From assembly GCA_964036275.1 (NCBI GenBank), contig OZ038439.1, positions 16,414,330 to 16,478,329 of the forward strand: a stretch of 64,000 bases of DNA, in the 5' to 3' direction. The notes beneath the pieces were generated by a model. That model searched no databases, was not told where the DNA came from, and was given only the letters and a program-made list of their open reading frames with translations. Origin of the DNA: Litoditis marina (Eukaryota > Nematoda > Chromadorea > Rhabditida > Rhabditidae). Made by a program: the position numbers and the translations under genes. Shown one piece after another: positions 1-11,700 of the stretch. How positions within the stretch are numbered: position 1 is the first letter of the stretch; every line of letters begins with the position of its first letter.

Positions 1-3000
1 GTAGAAAAGATGTGGACTATATTCATTTGCAAAATTGATCGTATATACTCATACTACCCCCAAATTATCAGTTAGGGGAATCAAAATCAAAGGGAAATAG
101 AATTTGGATCCATAAAGAGCCATGGTAAAGTTAGCATGTGTACTGTAGGAGGCTTAGTAGAAAAAATGTGGACTATATTCATTTGCAAAATTGATCGTAT
201 ATACTCATACTACCCCCAAATTATCAGTTAGAGGAATCAAAATCAAAGGGAAATAGAATTTGGATCCATAAAGAGCCATGGTAAAGTTAGCATGTGTACT
301 GTAGGAGGCTTAGTAGAAAAGATGTGGACTATATTCATTTGCAAAATTGATCGTATATGCTCACACTAATCCCAAATTATCAGTTAGGGGAATCAAAAAG
401 GGAAATGGAATTTGGAACCATAAAGAGCCATGGTAAAGTTAGCATGTGTACTGTAGGAGGCTTAGTAGAAAAGATGTGGACTATATTCATTTGCAAAATT
501 GATCGTATATGCTCACACTAATCCCAAATTATCAGTTAGGGAAATCAAAATCAAAGGGAAATAGAATTTGGATCAATAAAGAGCCATGGTAAAGTTAGCA
601 TGTGTACTGTAGGAGGCTTAGTAGAAAAGATGTGGACTATATTCATTTGCAAAATTGATCGTATATGCTCACACTAATCCCAAATTATCAGTTAGGGAAG
701 TCAAAATCAAAGGGAATTAGAATTTGGATCCGTACAGAGCCATGGTAAAGTTAGCATGTGTACTGTAGGAGGCTTAGTAGAAAAGATGTGGACTATATTC
801 ATTTGCAAAATTGATCGTATATACTCATACTACCCCCAAATTATCAGTTAGGGGAATCAAAATCAAAGGGAAATAGAATTTGGATCCATAAAGAGCCATG
901 GTAAAGTTAGCATGTGTACTGTAGGAGGCTTAGTAGAAAAAATGTGGACTATATTCATTTGCAAAATTGATCGTATATACTCATACTACCCCCAAATTAT
1001 CAGTTAGAGGAATCAAAATCAAAGGGAAATAGAATTTGGATCCATAAAGAGCCATGGTAAAGTTAGCATGTGTACTGTAGGAGGCTTAGTAGAAAAGATG
1101 TGGACTATATTCATTTGCAAAATTGATCGTATATGCTCACACTAATCCCAAATTATCAGTTAGGGGAATCAAAAAGGGAAATGGAATTTGGAACCATAAA
1201 GAGCCATGGTAAAGTTAGCATGTGTACTGTAGGAGTAGGGTTGTTAAAGCCAAACTCGAAATTCGAAAAAACTCGAAATAACTCGAAATTTCGAGTTTCG
1301 AGTTCGACTCGAAACTCGAAAAACTCGAAATCTCCGAAATTCGAGTAACTCGAAACTCGAAAAGCTCGGTTTTTCTCAAAACTCGAAAAACTCGAAACTC
1401 GAAAACTCGAAATTTTTGAAACTCGAAAAGTTCGAGTTTTCGAGTTTCGAGTTTGGCCACGTCCCAAGTAAGAAATAATGAACGAATGAGCGTTTCACAA
1501 CACTTTTTCTGCTATTTAAAACATAAAATGCTTCTTTTTTCCACGATTCTCGCCTAATCATGAGAAAAAATCCGAATTTCTCGAGAAATTCTTATTTTTT
1601 TATCTCGATAAAATCCTGAAACCTAACGACCGAACTCGAAACTCGAAAATCGAGTTTTTCGAGTTCAACTCGAAACTCGAAAACTCGGTTTTTTTTGAAA
1701 CGCCAAAAACTCGAACTCGAAAAACTCGAAATTCCCAAAACTCGAATAACTCGAAACTCGAAAAACTCGTTTTTTCCCAAAACTCGAAAAACTCGAAACT
1801 CGAAAACTCGAAATTTCAAACTCGATTAACAACCCTATGTAGGAGGCTTAGTAGAAAAGATGTGGACTATATTCATTTGCAAAATTGATCGTATATGCTC
1901 ACACTAATCCCAAATTATCAGTTAGGGAAATCAAAATCAAAGGGAAATAGAATTTGGATCCATAAAGAGCCATGGTAAAGTTAGCATGTGTACTGTAGGA
2001 GGCTTAGTAGAAAAAATGTGGACTATATTCATTTGCAAAATTGATCGTATATACTCATACTACCCCCAAATTATCAGTTAGAGGAATCAAAATCAAAGGG
2101 AAATAGAATTTGGATCCATAAAGAGCCATGGTAAAGTTAGCATGTGTACTGTAGGAGGCTTAGTAGAAAATATGTGGACTATATTCATTTGCAAAATTGA
2201 TCGTATATACTCACACTAATCCCAAATTATCAGTTAGGGGAATCAAAACCAAAGAGAAATAGAATTTGGATTCATAAAGAGCCATGGTAAAGTTAGCATG
2301 TGTACTGTAGGAGACTTAGTAGAAAAGATGTGGACTATATTCATTTGCAAAATTGATCGTATATACTCATACTACCCCCAAATTATCAGTTAGGGGAATC
2401 AAAATCAAAGGGAAATAGAATTTGGATCCATAAAGAGCCATGGTAAAGTTAGCATGTGTACTGTAGGAGGCTTAGTAGAAAAAATGTGGACTATATTCAT
2501 TTGCAAAATTGATCGTATATACTCATACTACCCCCAAATTATCAGTTAGAGGAATCAAAATCAAAGGGAAATAGAATTTGGATCCATAAAGAGCCATGGT
2601 AAAGTTAGCATGTGTACTGTAGGAGGCTTAGTAGAAAAGATGTGGACTATATTCATTTGCAAAATTGATCGTATATGCTCACACTAATCCCAAATTATCA
2701 GTTAGGGGAATCAAAAAGGGAAATGGAATTTGGAACCATAAAGAGCCATGGTAAAGTTAGCATGTGTACTGTAGGAGGCTTAGTAGAAAAGATGTGGACT
2801 ATATTCATTTGCAAAATTGATCGTATATACTCACACTAATCCCAAATTATCAGTTAGGGGAATCAAAAAGGGAAATGGAATTTGGAACCATAAAGAGCCA
2901 TGGTAAAGTTAGCATGTGTACTGTAGGAGGCTTAGTAGAAAAGATGTGGACTATATTCATTTGCAAAATTGATCGTATATGCTCACACTAATCCCAAATT

Positions 3001-5557
3001 ATCAGTTAGGGAAATCAAAATCAAAGGGAAATAGAATTTGGATCCATAAAGAGCCATGGTAAAGTTAGCATGTGTACTGTAGGAGGCTTAGTAGAAAAAA
3101 TGTGGACTATATTCATTTGCAAAATTGATCGTATATACTCATACTACCCCCAAATTATCAGTTAGAGGAATCAAAATCAAAGGGAAATAGAATTTGGATC
3201 CATAAAGAGCCATGGTAAAGTTAGCATGTGTACTGTAGGAGGCTTAGTAGAAAAGATGTGGACTATATTCATTTGCAAAATTGATCGTATATACTCACAC
3301 TAATCCCAAATTATCAGTTAGGGGAATCAAAACCAAAGAGAAATAGAATTTGGATCCATAAAGAGCCATGGTAAAGTTAGCATGTGTACTGTAGGAGACT
3401 TAGTAGAAAAGATGTGGACTATATTCATTTGCAAAATTGATCGTATATACTCATACTACCCCCAAATTATCAGTTAGGGGAATCAAAATCAAAGGGAAAT
3501 AGAATTTGGATCCATAAAGAGCCATGGTAAAGTTAGCATGTGTACTGTAGGAGGCTTAGTAGAAAAAATGTGGACTATATTCATTTGCAAAATTGATCGT
3601 ATATACTCATACTACCCCCAAATTATCAGTTAGAGGAATCAAAATCAAAGGGAAATAGAATTTGGATCCATAAAGAGCCATGGTAAAGTTAGCATGTGTA
3701 CTGTAGGAGGCTTAGTAGAAAAGATGTGGACTATATTCATTTGCAAAATTGATCGTATATGCTCACACTAATCCCAAATTATCAGTTAGGGGAATCAAAA
3801 AGGGAAATGGAATTTGGAACCATAAAGAGCCATGGTAAAGTTAGCATGTGTACTGTAGGAGGCTTAGTAGAAAAGATGTGGACTATATTCATTTGCAAAA
3901 TTGATCGTATATGCTCACACTAATCCCAAATTATCAGTTAGGGAAATCAAAATCAAAGGGAAATAGAATTTGGATCCATAAAGAGCCATGGTAAAGTTAG
4001 CATGTGTACTGTAGGAGGCTTAGTAGAAAAGATGTGGACTATATTCATTTGCAAAATTGATCGTATATGCTCACACTAATCCCAAATTATCAGTTAGGGA
4101 AGTCAAAATCAAAGGGAATTAGAATTTGGATCCGTAAAGAGCCATGGTAAAGTTAGCATGTGTACTGTAGGAGGCTTAGTAGAAAAGATGTGGACTATAT
4201 TCATTTGCAAAATTGAACGTATATACTCATACTACCCCCAAATTATCAGTTAGGGAATCAAAAAGGGAAATGGAATTTGGAACCATAAAAGAGCCATGGT
4301 AAAGTTAGCATGTGTACTGTAGGAGGCTTAGTAGAAAAGATGTGGACTATATTCATTTGCAAAATTGAACGTATATACTCATACTACCCCCAAATTATCA
4401 GTTAGGGAAATCAAAATCAAAGGGAAATAGAATTTGGATCCATAAAGAGCCATGGTAAAGTTAGCATGTGTACTGTAGGAGGCTTAGTAGAAAAGATGTG
4501 GACTATATTCATCTGCAAAATTGAACGTATATACTAATACTACCCCCAAATTATCAGTTAGGGAATCAAAAAGGGAAATGGAATTTGGAACCATAAAGAG
4601 CCATGGTAAAGTTAGCATGTGTACTGTAGGAGGCTTAGTAGAAAAGATGTGGACTATATTCATTTGCAAAATTGAACGTATATACTCATACTACCCCCAA
4701 ATTATCAGTTAGGGGAATCAAAATCAAAGGGAAAAAGAATTTGGATCCATAAAGAGCCATGGTAAAGTTAGTACGTGTACTGTAGGAGGCTTAGTAGAAA
4801 AGATGTGGACTATATTCATCTGCAAAACTGATCGTATATGCTCACACTAATCCCAAATTATCAGTTAGGGGAATCAAAATCAAAGGGAAATAGAATTTGG
4901 ATCCATAAAGAGCCATGGTAAAGTTAGCATGTGTACTGTAGGAGGCTTAGTAGAAAAGATGTGGACTATATTCATTTGCAAAATTGATCGTATATACTCA
5001 CACTAATCCCAAATTATCAGTTAGGGAAATCAAAATCAAAGGAAAATAGAATTTGGATCCATAAAGAGCCATGGTAAAGTTAGCATGTGTACTGTAGGAG
5101 GCTTAGTAGAAAAGATGTGGACTATATTCATTTGCAAAATTGATCGTATATGCTCACACTAATCCCAAATTATCAGTTAGGGGAATCAAAATCAAAGGGA
5201 AATAGAATTTGGATCCATAAAGAGTCATGGTAAAGTTAGCATGTGTACTGTAGGAGGCTTAGTAGAAAAGATGTGGACTATATTCATTTGCAAAATTGAT
5301 CGTATATACTCACACTAATCCCAAATTATCAGTTAGGGAAATCAAAATCAAAGGAAAATAGAATTTGGATCCATAAAGAGCCATGGTAAAGTTAGCATGT
5401 GTACTGTAGGAGGCTTAGTAGAAAAGATGTGGACTATATTCATTTGCAAAATTGATCGTATATGCTCACACTAATCCCAAATTATCAGTTAGGGGAATCA
5501 AAATCAAAGGGAAATAGAATTTGGATCCATAAAGAGTCATGGTAAAGTTAGCATGTA
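1..5557. repeat. Tandem satellite array, monomer about 156 bp
   Basis: About 32 head-to-tail monomers, each carrying the landmarks GGAGGCTTAGTAGAAAA, GATGTGGACTATATTC, CAAATTATCAGTTAG and AGAGCCATGGTAAAGTTAGC. The common period is 156 bp; a variant lacking 4 bp near GGGGAATCAAAAAGGG is 152 bp. Monomer classes can be told apart by short tags: CATACTACCCCC versus CACACTAATCCC, GAGGAATC versus GGGGAATC versus GGGAAATC, and AAAAAATG versus AAAAGATG. These recur in a fixed order, so the array has higher-order structure. It begins before the window and ends abruptly near 5557 within a monomer. Position 1236-1837 is an inserted element. Short open frames within it are by-products of the repeat. Confidence 0.97.
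1236..1837. mobile_element. hAT-like MITE inserted in the satellite
   Basis: A 602 bp insert with perfect 12 bp terminal inverted repeats (TAGGGTTGTTAA at 1236-1247, its reverse complement at 1826-1837) and a perfect 8 bp target duplication TGTAGGAG at 1228-1235 and 1838-1845. Removing the element and one duplication restores an intact monomer. The interior is dense in ACTCGAAA/TTTCGAGT on both strands, so it can fold extensively, and it encodes no protein I can recognise. An 8 bp duplication with short TIRs is characteristic of the hAT superfamily; the assignment is inference, since no transposase is present. A 57 bp relative lies at 15639-15695. Confidence 0.85.
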
Positions 5558-6388
5558 CCAAGATATTGCATCGTTATTCACCTATTCTTTCTCGCCTTAT
5601 GGTACAGCAAAATATGAAGAACCCAGATATCGACGCGTGAATAAGCATATAAACACCAACCTCCGGAACACAGAAGACCTCCGGTAGCAGGTACAGTAGA
5701 CCACGCCAGAAGGCCTGAGCAGCGGACCTTGCTGAAAAGGGAGAATACAAACCATTCATTCTCTGTTCCAAGTATACTGATCAATCCTATAGAAATGAAA
5801 TTGGGATGAAAACCAAAATGGTAGTTTCGAAAAACTTCGTTAACTGGTGAAAAGACGTGTGTTTGAATAGGAAACCCAAGAAATTCCCTCCAAATAGGAC
5901 CCATCTTTCAAGTGGAAAAGCATGACCGTAGGTCTATCAAGACAAAAACTATACAAAACCATAATTATTTATAAACCAACCATGTGGGTGTATGTGCGAG
6001 GGGCGGGTCTGGCCAAATGGCGGCTAGTCGGGAGAGAGAAGTACGGCGGTACGACCAGGTCGGGACAACACGGGGCAGAGTTGCGGCTGCAAACAGTAGA
6101 GAATAGAAAAATTGAAGAAAAGCTAGTGAGTCAGAGTACTTTATAAAGCTTTGTAATGTGTTTTGTAATGTGAAATATGCGCAATTAGAAAGAAAACCAA
6201 AATGAGTGAAGAGCTTTACGATTCAACTTCACAGTCACAGGTCACAGCTGAATCAAACACATTAGAAAGACAGTATGAAAACGTGTTTGCCCAGTGCTTC
6301 AAATGTGGAATATTAGAAAGAAAAGAATTTCTAGTCTTACCGGTGTCAAACATGAGTACGAGAAAGAAAACGAAAGAAAGAAAGAGAG

Positions 6389-6463
<75 letters not shown>

Positions 6464-8730
6464 AGGAGCGGAGGAGAGAAGAGGTTTCTGTGTCGAATGA
6501 GGAATAAACCCATAGTTCCTTCGTACAACGACTTTTTGGCGCGCAATTTGTTGTTTGTTTGACCCCTTATCTATAGTTACCATTGGGAAAGTTGCGCAGA
6601 CAGTGGGAAACAACAATTTGGGTGTACTCTGATTATCAAAAGCGAATTGTAGCAGTTTAGGGCTATAATTAGTGTAAATAAAATTATACAACTACGAGAA
6701 AAACAGGTAGAGACACAAAGTCAGGTAGATCTTTTTTCAGGTAAAAAATAAAATGTGTGAAAGTTATGTGTTTCCCTTTTTTGTTGTTGTTCATTGATAG
6801 ATGATAGCGTTTTTCCCGTTGGGGTAAGTTGGGGTGCCTGACTGGAGTGGTGGGAAATACCCGATTTGCATGAATATAGCAACAGGAGAGGTTGTACACG
6901 AATAAACTCATTTTCAATGCAACGCAGCAAATGCTTGTTCTAACTAATTTGTGAATTTGGAACTATAGAACGTGAGATGAGTATCGGGCAGCGCTGCGCA
7001 GAATAGTCTTTGATCAGGGGTCTGCAGACATTCCAAAACATTTTATTACATTTTTCTTCAAAGTACATTTTCCTAGATATTTGCATGAATCACTGAAAAA
7101 AAGTTAGCCAGTGCTACCAAGAGTAGAGGAGGCAGCTGAGTTAGATGGGAGAGGAGTTTGAGCTGTGAAAGAGAAGAGAGAGAAAGTCGAAGAATGGAAA
7201 AAAGAAGAAGAGGGTCCATCCACGCCCTGAAGAGGACTAGAGATAGATGGAAACCCCAATGATTGAGAAAGATTGGAAGTAGGCTTTGAGAGAGGATAGT
7301 GATGTTGGACAATAGTGATGTATAGTTAAGTTAATAATTTGTACGTAACATTGCTCCGCCCATTTCACTAATTGGGGTTACTTGTTTTCGGTTCTTCACG
7401 CCTGTAACATGGTAACTAACCGTTCTAACATGCCATTGGTCATTGTTGCTCGCATGCACACCTATTGCACACTAATTACTCTTTGATAACGAGCGTCGAT
7501 GAACTTGTTCTGCCTTATTCAAATTATCACCTATTATTTGTGATTGATAGATGATGGAAAAACAAACGAAAGATTTTTCTTGTATAACTTCTCGATATTC
7601 ACAAATCATTTTCACGCGAACTCCGAAAGTAGAAAACTTCTAGTTTGACTCAGTTTTTGAAAAGGTTAAATAGGAGGATTTTGAGCTTCCCATGTTCGTT
7701 TCAGTTCGTTCATCGGCTTATCCGATACAACCTCTTCTTCAAACTATTGAAGACCTACTGTGGGAGACCATGTAAGAATGAACAGTAGTATACGTAGATG
7801 TTTGATTTAGTCTGCACGTATTCATGTTGGGTCCATATTTCGTATTACGAAGAAAAATGTGCAAGCATCTTGGTTATTTGAGCGAAGTGTGCACCTGGGA
7901 CGAATTTCTGCATAATTCCGAGCTGAGCGAGAGCGGCGCCTGGGACGATCGCAAATTTGACCCAGTTTTGTGGCCGTCTCGCTCCGTTTGTTGGCGAGCC
8001 CAGCCTAATTGCGTCCCTCTCCCCTACCACCCATCTGTCTCTATTTATCTCCGTAGTGTTACGGTAGACTAAGTTAATACGCAACGGAATATCAGCTTTT
8101 GCCGCGACGGCGGGCTCATACTTCGATCGATATTTCAAATTTAAGTTTTCGAATACCTCTATCTATAGATAGCGTTTAGATCAGTAGATCTACTAATCCT
8201 AGAACAGTAATCGTTTTCAATTAATTAAAATTACGCCACGCTCCTAAAAGAGGCATCGGAGTAAGGACTATCCGGTTTACACAATTTGCGCCATCATGGT
8301 ATAGTATATATGATTGAGGTTCCCTCTTAATCTCACGTCTTTAGATGACAGAATAGAACGAACATGTTACGATAGATTTGGGACGTTCAATTTCAAAATT
8401 GAATATCTATTTTTTGGTTAAATTTTGTCAAAGGTTTGTAAATTGTTATCATCATTCTATCAACTTCACTCTTATCACGGTGTTCTCGCATACAGTAATT
8501 TTTGCGATTAAACTTGTATTGAGCTCCGTCCACAAAGTTTTCGTGGCGAGACACTGTATCCCACTGCAATTTGGAATGGTCGCAGCACTAATTCGCTGCG
8601 TATCGCGCGTATTTTCACGCGAATCATTTGCGGAGCGTCTAAAATTGAGGACGCGAGTTCTTTATTTAATAAAGCTGTTGTTGAGAACGCCGTGTTATTG
8701 ATTAGTCCCTTCTCTGCTTATATAATGAGT
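5558..8730. other. Gene-free interval upstream of acyltransferase A
   Basis: About 3.2 kb with no open frame resembling a known protein on either strand. It holds a GA microsatellite near 6361-6470 and a more GC-rich patch near 7870-8060 that could be promoter-proximal. The short open frames overlap on both strands, are low in complexity or lack splice context, so I do not call them genes. Confidence 0.6.
6361..6470. repeat. (GA)n microsatellite
   Basis: Begins as GAAA/GAAAGA units and becomes an almost pure GA tract at 6420-6460. The Arg/Glu-rich and Leu/Ser-rich frames that cross it are artefacts of the repeat. Confidence 0.95.
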
Positions 8731-8736
8731 TTTCAG
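8731..8736 (+). promoter_or_regulatory. Probable (trans-)splice acceptor of acyltransferase A
   Basis: TTTCAG, 27 nt before the start codon at 8764. A second weaker AG (GGTTTAG) touches the ATG itself. No in-frame coding precedes it, so this is either a spliced-leader acceptor or the end of a 5' UTR intron. Sequence alone cannot separate the two. Confidence 0.5.
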
Positions 8737-8763
8737 CCAATCTCTTCGCTTCCCATGGTTTAG

Positions 8764-11700
8764 ATGTTTGGTCGGGCGAGTGGGGTGGTATTCGTGTTCC
8801 TTCTGTTCATAACCTCCCTGTTTGGAGCTATATTCATTCTGTTTCCGTTCATCCCGTTCGCCATCTATTCGCCTCGAATATGGCGCTTCCTTGCGGATCG
8901 ATTTGTGGGTTACTGGCTCACGTTCCCTGCAGTAAGTTTTTCTTTTAAGTATGTATCCACTTCACACATACACCGCCAGGGTCCTCTTATTCCTTCAAAA
9001 TTTTCGCGATCCCCTCCGTGTTTTCTCGTGTCGCGACCCCCAAAACGGCGATATTCAACTAATTTCCGTACGATTATAGGTGGTTTTGTATGAAAATTGT
9101 TAGTTAACCGCTCGCGACCCTACTTTTCAGAAGGATTTGTTCGCGACTCCCCCCTTTATGAGGGACCTTGGCGGTGTATGACTTCACATCAGTAAAGTGG
9201 GGCCATTCCTAAGGAAGTAAACCCGTTCCTACAGTAAAACCAGTAAAACTTTGAATTTTGCAAGAAAAAGGAGCTGAGTCTGAAGAAATAAGTCTGCATG
9301 CCAGATCCTGGCCTGGGTGAATTTTAATGTGAGTTTGTGAGTATTTGTATTTACATCTCTGTTTCAGTCCCTCGTGGAATTTGTATTCGGTACCCGATTT
9401 GTGATTACTGGCGATCTGATCAAGAGGGATAAGCCGGCTCTCATCATTATGAATCACAGAACTAGGTACGAATATCTATTTTTTCCATTGGGTGATAAAT
9501 GATAATAGGTGGTACCTTTGCCTTTCGAACTACTGTTCATATTGCAATTTTTGCTGCTTAAATGCCCATGCCCTATTTCTCTGCTACTCGTTCATAATCA
9601 TAATCTTGTCTTGAAATATGTATACTTTCTTGTTCAGGTTAGATTGGATGTTTCTTTGGAATGCATTGTACAAAATGGATCCATTTCTGCTCACCACTGA
9701 AAAGATTTCTTTGAAGGTTGGTTTACTTCAGAGACTAGATATATACTAGACATGCAGATACAGAAACACGAAATCTCCGAATGGTCACCAGACCAATTCT
9801 ACCGTGTACTGTCTCCTTTCACGAGAAATTTCATTTCTGAAGAATAGTAGAACGTTTCTGGTGTACGTATACTGGTTTGATATGCTACTGAAGTGCGGTT
9901 GGGGTAGCTCGTTTGTTATATATATTTAAACTACTATAGTGTTTGCTTAGGGGAGAGCGGCTGAGTGCTCTACATCTAGCGGTGAGCCGCTGTGTTTCTA
10001 GTTTTATCCCGTCATTTCTCAGCCATAATACAAAAAAAATAACTGGTGGTGGAATGCAGACCAATGTCCAAACTACAACTCACTCAATTTCAGGCTCCAT
10101 TAAAGAAGATTCCCGGCGCCGGCTGGGCTATGGGATGCGGCTCGTACCTGTTCCTGGAGCGGAACTTCGAATCGGACAAGCCTACCATCGAGACAATGAT
10201 CCAATATTACAAGGAGAGCGGACAGAACTATCAGGTACTTTTCTCTGGAGAGACACTTAGAATCTGAAAAAGTTTAGTTATGTTCTGGTGTCTTACGCTC
10301 GAATCAATTATCCAGTTTCCAGTATTACAAGAACAGCTGACAGAACTATCAGGTATTCAGAGTCGAAGTTGAGCGTAGTTTGAGCATTGTAGTTTCAGCG
10401 TATTTTGTATTTTTTCTTCTACTAATGACTAATCACTCCTTAGCTCGAGTAGACCTTACAGGAAGGCGCTCGGAATTTTTGGTGGATACGACCATTTTAG
10501 CTAAAACTTCTGGTCTGCTACTTTTAGCTTCAGTTTTTAATTAGTAGTATTTTTGTGTGGTTAATGGTGGCTTGAATGCTTGAGGAATGAGTACAGCGAA
10601 CGTTTTTATTCATTTCTATTTTGTTCGAACATCTCTCTGATTTCAGTTATTATTGTTTCCTGAGGGAACGGATCGCGGTGCGCGTGCCATAGGAATCAGT
10701 CATTCGTTCGCGGAGAAGAACGGCCTTCCCAAATACGACCACGTGCTACACCCAAGGACAACCGGCTTCAACTATCTCTTGGACCTCATGCACAAAAGTG
10801 CGTTTAGTTCGTACTTTTCTGATTAGACCCGTAACCCGTTTATCACTCACTATAACAAAATCTAACTTTACCGTTTTCACGCTCTTTTCGACGACACGAC
10901 AACAATGAAGCGAAGTTGAAGGCGTAGGCAGAAAATGTTGAAATTAGAATTATCACTGAAGTAATCTATATTGTTAACCCAAATATGTAATTGCGTAGGG
11001 GTTTGGGTATTTCGTATTTCGCAAGTGGAAGATAGCTGGTGTTTGCTATTTAATTTTTTCATTTCAGATGAATACATTGAAAACATCTATGACGTCACAC
11101 TCGCGTATGAAGGTCCCATAGTTGAGTCGGAGATGCAACTGCTCAAGGAAGGAGTTTTCCCGGCGGTACGAATAATATAATTATCGTTTTCGTATTAGTA
11201 GTTATTATAATCAATTCGTTAGTTTGAGAATTTTGGGCCAATTCTACAAGTAACCGGATTTTTAGGTAACCTAACCCTTTCTTGGTAACCCTTTTTTTCA
11301 GGTAACCTAACCCTTTCTTGGTAACCCTTTTTTTCAGGTTACCCAAGTAGGTAACCTTGAACTAACCTAAAACTGAAATCAGGTTACCGTTCAAAGTAAC
11401 GGTAGAAACCACAATTAGCGTTAGAAAAACAGGTAACCGGTTTTTCATTTTAGGTTACCAACCGGTTACCTACTGAGGTAACCTGAAAAAGAGGTTACCA
11501 AAATAGGGTTAGGTTACCTAAAAACCCGGTTAGATATAGAATTCACCAGAATGGCCATTTTGATTACAAGCCCTAGTTATTATCAAAGATATACAATTAA
11601 AATTTGAAGATTTGAAGAAATGAGAGGATCGAGAGAGGCTATTGGCTTTGACGTTGAGTGATATTAGTGTAACTCATACTCATTCAAACATACACATTGT

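Noticed and set aside
1..5557. CRISPR-like regular repeats
   Set aside because: Contiguous tandem monomers of about 156 bp with no spacers, in a eukaryotic genome.
6202..6691. Arg/Glu-rich and Leu/Ser-rich frames
   Set aside because: They are translations of the (GA)n microsatellite on both strands.
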